From G001797105 sp964528155 (GTDB lineage Bacteria > Chloroflexota > Anaerolineae > Anaerolineales > E44-bin32): a stretch of DNA of 9,137 nt. The first letter of the stretch is position 1. Each line of letters begins with the position of its first letter. Below the pieces are notes generated by a model that had not been told where the DNA came from, made no database searches, and saw only the letters and a list, made by a program, of their open reading frames with translations. Both the position numbers and the translations under genes were made by a program. Where the stretch lies: contig CAZGRL010000135.1 in NCBI GenBank assembly GCA_964528155.1, positions 1 through 9,137 on the forward strand, read 5' to 3'. Positions 1 to 6,232 of this stretch are shown one piece after another.

Positions 1-151
1 GGGCGCTGGCGACCACGGTCGGCAGCATGAAGTAGAAACCCAGGTTGAACACGGCCAGAAACGCCGCTCCCAGGAGCAGTGCCACCAGGAGCATGCGCCG
101 GCGGGAGACTTCGAGGAGCGTCAGCCTGGTCAGGATGGCGACAGCCCTCAC
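1..151 (-). CDS. ABC-2 type transporter permease, N-terminal part (cut by window edge)
   Basis: The fifty residues visible begin VRAVAILTRLTLLEVSRRRM and run into a hydrophobic segment at about residues 20-45. A short amphipathic stretch with an arginine cluster ahead of the first membrane helix is typical of ABC-2 export permeases. The start is GTG (bases 149-151). Its first four bases, GTGA, overlap the TGA stop of the ATPase upstream, so the two are almost certainly translationally coupled and form one transporter. Substrate cannot be told from this fragment. The rest of the gene lies outside the window. The family call rests on the N-terminal pattern and on the neighbour; I am fairly sure of permease, less of the exact subfamily. 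Confidence 0.8.
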   Translation of the reverse strand, partial: MRAVAILTRLTLLEVSRRRMLLVALLLGAAFLAVFNLGFYFMLPTVVASA

Positions 152-1068
152 ACTTCACCTTCCGTTCCCACGATCTGGATGAAGAGTTCCTCCAGGGTAG
201 GCTGATGGGGCGTCAATTCGTACACGTCGGCACCCCGCGCCACCAGGAAGCGCGTCATCTCGGGCAGCGATTTCTGCGAACCGATTCTGAGCGAAACCAG
301 ATCACCGTCACGGCGCGTCACTTCGCCGAAGGCCTCCAGGCCGGTGATGACCTCGGGCGTGAGATTACCGGCCCGCAGCGTGACGCTCGTTGCTTCCAGG
401 TCCAGGTCCCGGACGGGACCCGAGTGAATCACCTCACCGCGTTTGAGGAAGGCCACCCGATCGCAGGTGACCTCCACTTCGCTCAAGAAGTGGGAGTTGA
501 TGAAGACGGTCGTCCCGCGGGCCCGCAGCTCGCGAATGACGTCGCGCACGAGCAACCGGCCCACAGGATCCAAACCCGAAGTAGGTTCATCGAGAACCAC
601 CAGGTCCGGGTTGTTGATCATGGCCTGCGCCAGACCGATTCGTTGGAGCATGCCTTTGGAGTATGCCTTGAGCGACTTCATGCCGTGTTCGGCCAGACCG
701 ACGCGCTCGAGCAGGGCTCCGACCTGGCGTCGAAGTGTGACGCCATCGAGCCCATGCAGCCTGCCATGCAACGTCAAGAATTCCTCACCGCTGAGCCAGT
801 CGTGGAAGCGGAAGTGCTCCGGCAAGAAGCCGATCCTGTGTCGAACCTCTCGGTCGCCGAGAGGCGCGCCCAGCACACGGGCTGATCCATCCGTTGGCTC
901 GACCAGGGAGAGCAGCATCTTGATCGATGTCGTCTTCCCGGCACCGTTGGGTCCCAGGAATCCGAAGGCCTCTCCCCGTGAAACCTGCAGGGAGAGGCTG
1001 TGGACGGCGATGGACTCGCCGTAGACTTTTCGCAACCGCTCGGTGTCGATTACCAATTCAGCCGACAA
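148..1068 (-). CDS. ABC-2 type transporter ATP-binding protein (NatA/CcmA-like)
   Basis: This 306-residue nucleotide-binding subunit powers the permease that follows it. All ABC motifs are present: Walker A GPNGAGKTT at 39-47 (Lys45), a signature of the YSKGM type at 136-140, Walker B LVVLDE at 156-161 with catalytic Glu161, D-loop SGLD at 164-167 and switch His193. The Q-loop position carries Glu in FLPEHF (81-86), which is common in this COG1131-type group. Residues from about 225 form the C-terminal extension usual for ABC-2 exporters. The start is TTG, preceded by GAGAGG seven bases upstream; the only nearby in-frame ATG further up runs straight into a stop. It lies downstream of the sigma/anti-sigma pair on the same strand, separated by 116 bases holding a hairpin, so it may be a target of that sigma factor. 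Function as an exporter ATPase is secure; the substrate is unknown. Confidence 0.93.
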   Translation of the reverse strand: MSAELVIDTERLRKVYGESIAVHSLSLQVSRGEAFGFLGPNGAGKTTSIKMLLSLVEPTDGSARVLGAPLGDREVRHRIGFLPEHFRFHDWLSGEEFLTLHGRLHGLDGVTLRRQVGALLERVGLAEHGMKSLKAYSKGMLQRIGLAQAMINNPDLVVLDEPTSGLDPVGRLLVRDVIRELRARGTTVFINSHFLSEVEVTCDRVAFLKRGEVIHSGPVRDLDLEATSVTLRAGNLTPEVITGLEAFGEVTRRDGDLVSLRIGSQKSLPEMTRFLVARGADVYELTPHQPTLEELFIQIVGTEGEV

Positions 1069-1116
1069 TCCTCAACCTCTCGCGAAATCCATCGTACTAC
1101 GTGTCAGGTGATCAAA

Positions 1117-1161
1117 GGGCCACACGTGTCAGGCGCAATCGCGGCCCGACACATGTGACCC
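1117..1161 (-). terminator. 14-base-pair hairpin after the anti-sigma gene; possible terminator or attenuator
   Basis: Arms GGGCCACACGTGTC (1117-1130) and GACACATGTGACCC (1148-1161) enclose 17 bases. In minus-strand RNA all 14 positions pair, two as G-U; in plus-strand RNA the same two become A-C mismatches, so the structure is built for the minus strand. It starts 24 bases after the anti-sigma stop codon and is followed by only three U (TTTGATC), so termination may be partial. A leaky terminator would let some transcription run into the ABC genes. Confidence 0.42.
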
Positions 1162-1184
1162 TGTTGTTCGGATCCGATGCGAGG

Positions 1185-2357
1185 CTAGGGCATCGCGTCG
1201 GCCATGTCCAGCGCCTCTTGGGCATTGTTGCCGAGGCCACCGATGGCATAGATGATCCCATCCTTGACCCAGACCAATGCGAACTGCGGTGCATCATCGG
1301 TTGGACGTTGGATCAGGTAGCCGGTTGCACCGTCGACGGCGACTTTCTGATAGGAGGCGCCGTTGCGCGGGATGGGGATCACCAACGTCGACGTCCAGTC
1401 GACCGTCTGGCTGTATTGATGCGCCTGCTCGGCGGTCATCCCGGTGAACTGCAGCCCAAGCTCGGCAAGCTGCTGCACATCCATGTCGGGTGGTGTCGAG
1501 ACGGTCGGACTTGGCATCTCAGCCAACATGATGCAGTTGATGTACTGGCGGCCGGGCGAGCCGGTGGCGTCGGATCCCTCGGATAGGGCTTCCTGCAGAG
1601 CAGGGCAATCCCCATAGCCGGCTGTCACGCCCGTCGGGATGTCGATCGAAACCGTCGCCCCATCAATGGAAGGCGGCAACTCCAGGCCGGCGAAACCGGC
1701 AGCTTCGATCAGACTCTGGGCGCGTGCCCGGTCGATGTGAATATCGAAGGCCTCACCGGACTGGACGACCAGAACCGGTGTGTCTTCACGATTGGTCGGC
1801 AGCCTGACCTCAAAACCGGCCATTTGACCGGCCTGGGCGGCGTCCTGTGCTGCCTGGGGCTCCCCCGCCTCTCTCGTCATGGTGACCGAAGATGAAAGGA
1901 GCTGGCTGAGCCGGGACGTGAGCGGCTGGTCTTCGGACAGCGCGCTCAGGCGCGTGATGTCGACCGGTAAGACGGTGACGTGCTGGACGCGGAACAATCC
2001 CAGGAACTCACCCGCCCAGACTCGTACAGAAGGCACGGTCAGCGCGGCGGCCAGCGCGAGGACAAGCGCCGCCGGGGCCCAGGCCATCCGCGCCCGTCGC
2101 CTCCACGACAGCGTGCGCTTTGGGGAGGCCTCCACCAGGCGCGGGCGCAGTCGGTCGAAAGCGGCCTTGGGTGAGCCCGAGGTCGAGTCGTCGGCGGCGC
2201 TCAAGGTCGCCGCCACGCGCATTGAGCGGGCCCGGATCTCGCCGAGCCTCTTCGCGCAGTCCTCGCAGCCGCTGAGGTGCGCTTCGACCTCGGCCGCTCG
2301 TTTCGGCTCGAGTTCATCATCCAGAAACGCGCGCAATGTGTCATCGTTCAAGTGCAT
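1185..2357 (-). CDS. Membrane-anchored zinc-finger anti-sigma factor
   Basis: The 390-residue protein has an N-terminal cytoplasmic anti-sigma domain of the zf-HC2/ZAS type with HxxxCxxC at His27, Cys31 and Cys34, then one membrane helix at about 92-111 and about 280 residues outside. It should hold the ECF sigma factor encoded just upstream inactive until an envelope signal arrives. The outer part ends in a pattern (FALVWVKDGIIYAIGG near the C-terminus) that resembles DUF4367-type domains; I cannot name it with certainty. I chose the ATG at 2355-2357 because AAGGAGG, a near-perfect ribosome-binding site, lies seven bases upstream and because the zinc-finger domain starts there. A longer frame to 2423 would overlap the sigma gene and adds non-family residues. 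The gap to the sigma stop codon is 31 bases, so the two form an operon. Confidence 0.9.
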   Translation of the reverse strand: MHLNDDTLRAFLDDELEPKRAAEVEAHLSGCEDCAKRLGEIRARSMRVAATLSAADDSTSGSPKAAFDRLRPRLVEASPKRTLSWRRRARMAWAPAALVLALAAALTVPSVRVWAGEFLGLFRVQHVTVLPVDITRLSALSEDQPLTSRLSQLLSSSVTMTREAGEPQAAQDAAQAGQMAGFEVRLPTNREDTPVLVVQSGEAFDIHIDRARAQSLIEAAGFAGLELPPSIDGATVSIDIPTGVTAGYGDCPALQEALSEGSDATGSPGRQYINCIMLAEMPSPTVSTPPDMDVQQLAELGLQFTGMTAEQAHQYSQTVDWTSTLVIPIPRNGASYQKVAVDGATGYLIQRPTDDAPQFALVWVKDGIIYAIGGLGNNAQEALDMADAMP

Positions 2358-2388
2358 CGTACCACCTCCTTGGCCTTCATCTCGGCCG

Positions 2389-2904
2389 TCAGGCCTGTCC
2401 CTCGCCAGGAAACAGGGTCTCAAACTCGGTCTCAGCTCGCGCCAGCAACGTACCGATCGATCCCGGCGACAGGCCGAGAACCTCCGCCAGTTCCTTGTAG
2501 GAGAGACCGGTGTGGCGCAGGGCGAGCAGTTGAGCCTGGCGAGGCGTCATCCGCCCCAAGGTCTGGCGCACCTTGTCGATCCGCTCTGAGCGCTCGTAGG
2601 CTGCCGGCGGATCCTCGTCCTCACTCTGCTCCAGCGTCTGCATGCCCGCCCGGATCTCATAGTTCTCCCGTCGCCGGCTGGCTCGGATGGCGTTGTACCC
2701 GAGGTTGGCAGCCACCCGGTAGAGCCAGGCTTCTGCCCTGCCCTGGAGGTGGTCCTGCTCGCGCCACAGACGGTAGAACGCCTCCAGAGCCAGATCTTCA
2801 GCCTCATCCGGCCGACCGACCAACCGGCGCAGCACACCGCAGACGCGTGGGTAGTGTCGGACGAACAGGTCTTCGAAGGACTCCAGGCTCGGGCTCTCGG
2901 GCAT
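2389..2904 (-). CDS. ECF-subfamily RNA polymerase sigma factor
   Basis: At 171 residues this has the size and two-domain layout of an ECF (group 4) sigma factor. Region 2 spans about 9-79, with the core-binding helix LVGRPDEAEDLALEAFYRLW and the DNA-melting part WLYRVAANLGYNAIRASRR. An acidic linker (DEDPP) follows, and region 4 lies at about 112-165. Its helix-turn-helix LSYKELAEVLGLSPGSIGTL (134-153) should read the -35 element. The anti-sigma gene follows directly. Start: ATG at 2902-2904 is preferred over a TTG two codons upstream (2910); neither has a strong ribosome-binding site, which is odd beside the excellent one of the anti-sigma gene and would favour excess anti-sigma. The assignment to ECF is firm; the ECF group number and regulon are not known. 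Confidence 0.93.
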   Translation of the reverse strand: MPESPSLESFEDLFVRHYPRVCGVLRRLVGRPDEAEDLALEAFYRLWREQDHLQGRAEAWLYRVAANLGYNAIRASRRRENYEIRAGMQTLEQSEDEDPPAAYERSERIDKVRQTLGRMTPRQAQLLALRHTGLSYKELAEVLGLSPGSIGTLLARAETEFETLFPGEGQA

Positions 2905-2916
2905 GACCAATCGGTT

Positions 2917-2932
2917 CGCGGAGTTCCCCGCG
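2917..2932 (-). other. Small hairpin in the sigma-factor mRNA leader
   Basis: CGCGG and CCGCG pair perfectly around a six-base loop, seven bases or more before the sigma start codon. In the mRNA the loop reads GGAACU, and the only purine-rich stretch in this leader sits in this structure. It could limit translation of the sigma factor. Short stems of this kind also occur by chance in GC-rich DNA. Confidence 0.3.
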
Positions 2933-2944
2933 CTCCGGTCTCAC

Positions 2945-2977
2945 ATTATAGACACCGGCCGGGCGTTTCTTGTGACA
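2945..2977 (-). promoter_or_regulatory. Probable promoter of the sigma/anti-sigma operon, ECF-like with TATAAT
   Basis: On the minus strand TGTCACA (2971-2977) is followed after exactly 16 bases by TGTC (2951-2954), and directly then by TATAAT (2945-2950). TGTCACA with 16 bases to CGTC is the published ECF41 promoter pattern, one base away from this one, although this sigma factor lacks the C-terminal extension of ECF41 proteins. The perfect TATAAT has no good sigma-70 -35 box at 17 bases, which favours the ECF reading or a mixed promoter. The distance from TATAAT to the ATG is 40 bases. Autoregulation is inferred, as usual for ECF operons. Confidence 0.5.
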
Positions 2978-2986
2978 CGGAAAGGG

Positions 2987-3009
2987 GTTGAGGCTCCCGG
3001 AGCCTTGAC
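2987..3009. promoter_or_regulatory. 23-base imperfect palindrome between divergent genes
   Basis: GTTGAGGCTCC (2987-2997) and GGAGCCTTGAC (2999-3009) are inverted copies around one central C, matching at 9 of 11 positions; the inner seven are perfect. It lies 10 bases upstream of the -35-like box of the sigma promoter and also ahead of the phosphatase gene, the classical position for an operator bound by a dimeric regulator. No regulator gene is adjacent. Confidence 0.35.
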
Positions 3010-3125
3010 TTGGCCGATCACGGCAGAATGCTCGCGGCATGTGCGAGAATAGAGGTGCTGCGCCTGGGGGTATAGGTCGGCGGCTGAGTTCGACCTCTCG
3101 GCGGTCGGATGTACTCAACGGGTCA

Positions 3126-3158
3126 CAGGGTGCGAAGCGCCTGCGCTTCACCGCCCTG
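3126..3158 (+). other. Hairpin in the leader of the HAD phosphatase gene
   Basis: CAGGG (3126-3130) pairs with CCCTG (3154-3158), enclosing an internal loop and the perfect inner stem GAAGCG/CGCTTC with loop CCTG. It ends 29 bases before the start codon, short of the ribosome-binding site, and has no U-run after it, so it is not a simple terminator. The role is unknown. Confidence 0.35.
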
Positions 3159-3187
3159 AGTGGCTACTGCTCGCTCAAGGAGAAAGC

Positions 3188-3841
3188 ATGCGTCTGGAGT
3201 GTGATGCGATCCTGTTCGACCTCGACGGGGTCCTGGCCGACTCGACCATCTGTGTCGAACGCCACTGGCGCCAGTGGGCGGACGAACACGGGCTGGGCCC
3301 GGAAGCGATCATGCGTGTGGCGCATGGCAAGAAGACGGTCGACATCATGCGTCAATTCGCCCCTGACATCGACGTTGACGAGCAGGCGCGGCAGTTCGCC
3401 GAAAGCGAGGCCACCGACCTGGATGGCATCTTCCCGGTGCCCGGTGCCTCGGCCCTCGTGGAGGGCCTCCCCGACGGAACGTGGGCGATCGTCACTTCCG
3501 GGAGCACGACCCTGGCACTCGCCAGGCTTCGCCACGTCGGGATACCCATCCCGGCGGCTCTCGTGACTGCGGATGACGTCAAATGGGGGAAGCCCGCGCC
3601 TGATCCGTACTTGTTGGCCGCAGCTCGGATCGGTATCGACCCGGGCGCATGCATCGTCATCGAGGACTCCCCGCCGGGGATTGAGTCGGCCTTAGCTTCA
3701 GGGATGCGCGTCATCGGCCTCACCACAACCCACGTGCAGGATGACCTCGACGGGTGTGACGCGATCGTTGGCGGGCTGGAGTCGCTGCGAGTTTCCGTGC
3801 GGACGCTCCCGAAGCCTCGAATCGTTATCGAACTCGCTTGA
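3188..3841 (+). CDS. HAD-superfamily phosphatase, sugar- or polyol-phosphate type
   Basis: This 217-residue soluble protein carries all four HAD motifs: FDLDGV (10-15) with nucleophile Asp11 and acid/base Asp13, Thr103-Ser104 in IVTSGS, Lys135 in WGKPAPDPY, and Glu159-Asp160 in IEDSPPGIESA. A helical cap lies between motifs I and II (about 18-83) and includes HGKKT (46-50), like the HGR-type cap motif of 2-deoxyglucose-6-phosphate and glycerol-3-phosphate phosphatases. It probably dephosphorylates a small sugar or polyol phosphate, but substrate prediction in this family is unreliable. The ribosome-binding site AAGGAG sits about six bases before ATG. It stands alone, divergent from the sigma operon and convergent with the membrane-protein operon. 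The last 15 or so residues after the core fold (ending LPKPRIVIELA) look like a short extra tail. Confidence 0.9.
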   Translation: MRLECDAILFDLDGVLADSTICVERHWRQWADEHGLGPEAIMRVAHGKKTVDIMRQFAPDIDVDEQARQFAESEATDLDGIFPVPGASALVEGLPDGTWAIVTSGSTTLALARLRHVGIPIPAALVTADDVKWGKPAPDPYLLAAARIGIDPGACIVIEDSPPGIESALASGMRVIGLTTTHVQDDLDGCDAIVGGLESLRVSVRTLPKPRIVIELA

Positions 3842-3853
3842 CACGGATGTGGC

Positions 3854-3866
3854 CCTGGAATCCAGG
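3854..3866 (+). terminator. Weak hairpin after the phosphatase gene
   Basis: CCTGG and CCAGG pair around AAT, 12 bases after the stop codon, followed by AACTTTA. The stem is short and the U-run poor, so this is at best a weak intrinsic terminator. The rest of the gap up to 3981 contains one more loose inverted repeat (ATTCGG 3924-3929 with CCGAAT 3953-3958) and no gene. Confidence 0.22.
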
Positions 3867-3981
3867 AACTTTACGGGGCGTGATGGCCGCCCTCTTCACA
3901 CCGATCGTAATCCGGCTGATCCAATTCGGGCTGGGGAAACTGCTGAGATAGGCCGAATGCTCTGGGAGCCTTTCAGTTCAA

Positions 3982-4380
3982 TCAGGACACGTGCGGTGTG
4001 AGTGCAGCGTGTGCCAGGGCGATGACGACCTTCGAAGCCGTCATGATAACAACGACGATGAATGCCTGCAAATCAGAGTGCACAAGCGGCAGCCCGAATC
4101 CGAGCCAGACCGATGCCGCAACAACCAGGATCGCCGCCCCGAGGATGTAGCCCAGGATGGCAAGCGGATGAGCCCATTGCCCGAGGTCGCCCACCCGGCC
4201 GATCCCCCCGAGGGCGCACATCGCCATTCCCAACACGACGAAGGCCAATAGACCGGTCCGAACACCAGAGATCAGGGGAAGTCTGAATTGCATCACGACG
4301 GACGCCGCGACGAGCGCCGCGGCAATGCCGCTGAGCAACGCAGGGAGATTAAGCGGTGAACGAACTGCGATGGTGTCCAT
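3982..4380 (-). CDS. Small four-helix membrane protein, unknown function
   Basis: This 132-residue protein is almost entirely hydrophobic, with predicted helices at about 13-30, 41-60, 72-97 and 104-127 and short polar loops (for example GRVGDLGQWAHP between helices 2 and 3). I do not recognise the family. The start at 4378-4380 (MDTIAVRS) is chosen because GGAG lies eight bases upstream and hydrophobic sequence begins there; the open frame continues further up, but as a shadow of the gene before it, with arginine- and histidine-rich sequence. It is the last gene of a three-gene operon, 23 bases after the stop codon of the eight-helix protein, so it probably works with that protein or with the protease. 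No catalytic motif is visible. Confidence 0.78.
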   Translation of the reverse strand: MDTIAVRSPLNLPALLSGIAAALVAASVVMQFRLPLISGVRTGLLAFVVLGMAMCALGGIGRVGDLGQWAHPLAILGYILGAAILVVAASVWLGFGLPLVHSDLQAFIVVVIMTASKVVIALAHAALTPHVS

Positions 4381-4403
4381 GTAAACGTCTCCGTATGTGG
4401 ATG

Positions 4404-5300
4404 TCAGGCTGATGAGGTCTGTCTGGCTGGAATGCTCTGCAGCATTCTGACGGCCAGGGCAATCCCGGTGAGGCTGATCAATACGAACATGCCGGCCTGC
4501 ACCGGATCCACTTTGACGCCTGACACGGCCATGACGACGATCATGGCGATCAGCGCCGTGCCCATGGAAAGCAGCTTGACGAGCACCACGGCGCCCAGCG
4601 TGTAGCCCCAGGGGCGACTCCGCCAGAGCAGGACCGCGGTGATGACGGCGGTGGGGACGATCACTCCCAGATCCATCGATTGGATCACCATCGTCACGGT
4701 CGACTCGAGGCCGGCAGGCGGACCGAAGGCGAGCATTGCTGGGACGACCAACCCGAGCCATATGAGCGCCAGAAACGCCGCCACGACCATGAAGTAGACC
4801 GCGGTCGCGCGGCGCGGAAAGCCGGCCGAGACGGCGCGGGCGACATCTTCCGGGTTCAATCCGGCAAGGGCGAGAATGAAGCCGAACAGGCTCAACGAGA
4901 ACAACGCCACGTACACGAGATAGAGTGGATTGAACGCCGTGAGGAAAGACATCGCGGCGTAGGTGTACAGGAAATAGCCCAGTCCGCCGGTGAGAAGCAA
5001 TTCACCGCGGAGGGAGCGCCTGACGCTCAAGACGACCCCTGCAGTCAGCAACGGAACGCCGATGAAAAGTGTCACCAAATCCTGCCCCGACTCCTGGGCG
5101 GCGGACGAGACCGTGTCGTATCGATACAGGCCGTGACCGCGGATCATCACCGTTTCTCCGCGCAGGGTCGTGAAGGGAAATGCCTCTCCGGAGCCCTGCC
5201 ACATGAGACCCGTCCCTGAGGCGATCACGCCTAGGACGATGATGCCGATCGATATCCAGCGAACCAGCCGCCAACCTGCGTCCGACTTATGAGATCCCAT
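4404..5300 (-). CDS. Eight-helix integral membrane protein, uncharacterised family
   Basis: The 298-residue protein begins with a membrane helix (about 15-33), then a soluble loop of about 40 residues (34-73) with FTTLRGETVMIRGHGLYRYDTV, then seven further helices at about 74-92, 100-119, 126-147, 166-190, 208-226, 232-260 and 267-287. The RGET...GxGLYRYDTV loop is distinctive; I have an impression of similar proteins in Chloroflexota but know no function, so none is given. The start ATG has GAGGTGAG just upstream; that site overlaps the TGA stop of the CPBP gene, only 11 bases separating stop and start, so translation is coupled. Membership of an operon with a CPBP protease suggests a role in membrane-protein processing, transport or peptide resistance, which is inference only. 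Confidence 0.87.
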   Translation of the reverse strand: MGSHKSDAGWRLVRWISIGIIVLGVIASGTGLMWQGSGEAFPFTTLRGETVMIRGHGLYRYDTVSSAAQESGQDLVTLFIGVPLLTAGVVLSVRRSLRGELLLTGGLGYFLYTYAAMSFLTAFNPLYLVYVALFSLSLFGFILALAGLNPEDVARAVSAGFPRRATAVYFMVVAAFLALIWLGLVVPAMLAFGPPAGLESTVTMVIQSMDLGVIVPTAVITAVLLWRSRPWGYTLGAVVLVKLLSMGTALIAMIVVMAVSGVKVDPVQAGMFVLISLTGIALAVRMLQSIPARQTSSA

Positions 5301-5311
5301 TGTTGCTCACC

Positions 5312-6118
5312 TCAAATGGATAGTGCCCCCCATAGGACGTGCCAGACGACGTCGTTCCAGAAGTGGATCCCAATCGGTCCAAGGAATCCTATTCGCTTGA
5401 ATGCAAAGGCGGCGGCCAGCGCCAGCAAGCCGTTGAGGGCGATGACCTCGCCAAGGAGCACCGGGGGGATCTGGGCCAGCGAGCTCCAGCCGTTGAGATA
5501 CATCAGCGAAGGCATGTGACCGAGGCCGAAAGCGATTGCTGAAAAGACGGCGACGATCCAATAGACCGCATCCTGGCCGCGGCCGCGCAGGATGATGTGG
5601 GATACCAACCAGGTCCAGAACGAGATGAAGAAAAGACGGAAGATCAGTTCTTCTCCGATGGCCGCCGTGATCGAAGCGACGATCGAAGTCGGAAAGGGCG
5701 GGTGAGAGAAGCGGCCAAACCCGTTGACGGGCGCCAGGATGATATCGGCAGCGATAAGGACAAGCCCCAATGCGGCCCCGCCCAGAGCTGGCAGGACGAA
5801 GCGCTGGCGGTTCGTGAGCGACCGATCCCAGATTTCGGGAAGCCCCAGTTTACGCGCCAGCACCAGTCCGACGAATCCCAGTGCACCATACACAACCAGG
5901 ATGATCCCAGCGTTTGCCAGCGCCAGAACCGGGAGGGGGGCAGGCAGAGGGGTTGCAGGGGTTGTCATTCCGGCGCTGCCTTGCAGCATGAACACGCTTA
6001 CGCCGGCCAGGGACGCAAGGCAGACGATCAGCCCGATGTAGATCCGAACAGAGATTCTTCGGTCCAACGACATGTCCATCATGTCGGCGCCAGTGAGCTT
6101 TCCATCGATGGCTCCCAA
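5312..6118 (-). CDS. CPBP-family intramembrane glutamic/metalloprotease
   Basis: The 268-residue multi-helix protein shows the CPBP (CAAX protease/bacteriocin-processing, ABI) motifs in order: EELIFR at 156-161 (EExxxR), FGLGH at 197-201 (FxxxH) and HFWND at 252-256 (HxxxN/D). These are the catalytic residues of the Rce1/MroQ group, which cleave within or near the membrane; bacterial members mature peptides or give self-immunity to bacteriocins. The first helix is at about 26-45, followed by a proline- and threonine-rich loop and then further helices. Start: the TTG at 6116-6118 is preceded by GGCGGTGAT, close to the ideal ribosome-binding site but only four bases away; ATG codons at 6082, 6079 and 6073 are alternatives that remove 12 to 15 residues. 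It opens a three-gene operon of membrane proteins. The family call is firm; the substrate is unknown. Confidence 0.9.
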   Translation of the reverse strand: MGAIDGKLTGADMMDMSLDRRISVRIYIGLIVCLASLAGVSVFMLQGSAGMTTPATPLPAPLPVLALANAGIILVVYGALGFVGLVLARKLGLPEIWDRSLTNRQRFVLPALGGAALGLVLIAADIILAPVNGFGRFSHPPFPTSIVASITAAIGEELIFRLFFISFWTWLVSHIILRGRGQDAVYWIVAVFSAIAFGLGHMPSLMYLNGWSSLAQIPPVLLGEVIALNGLLALAAAFAFKRIGFLGPIGIHFWNDVVWHVLWGALSI

Positions 6119-6232
6119 ATCACCGCCGAGAACGAACTCGATGGTCGAGAGCAGTCCAGTTCCTGCTCGACGGCATTGTCTCCATTACATAGGATGACGC
6201 TCCGGGGTGAGTAGTGCCAAAGATCAGCCGAG

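Noticed and set aside
79..1024. Long plus-strand open frames across the ABC ATPase gene.
   Set aside because: They are antisense shadows of a clear ABC ATPase; their products lack any recognisable pattern.
2358..2423. Longer anti-sigma start at 2423.
   Set aside because: It overlaps the sigma gene, adds residues not typical of the family, and ignores the near-perfect ribosome-binding site before ATG 2357.
3005..3033. TTGACT as -35 box of a phosphatase promoter.
   Set aside because: At 15-18 bases downstream only GAATGC or ATGCTC is found, not a usable -10 box.
4381..4761. N-terminal extension of the four-helix protein to 259 residues.
   Set aside because: The extra part overlaps the eight-helix gene, is rich in Arg and His as shadow frames are, and a proper ribosome-binding site precedes the internal ATG at 4380.
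6200..6224. Minus-strand TTGGCAC as the -24 element of a sigma-54 promoter for the CPBP operon.
   Set aside because: The GC dinucleotide of the -12 element is missing at the fixed distance.
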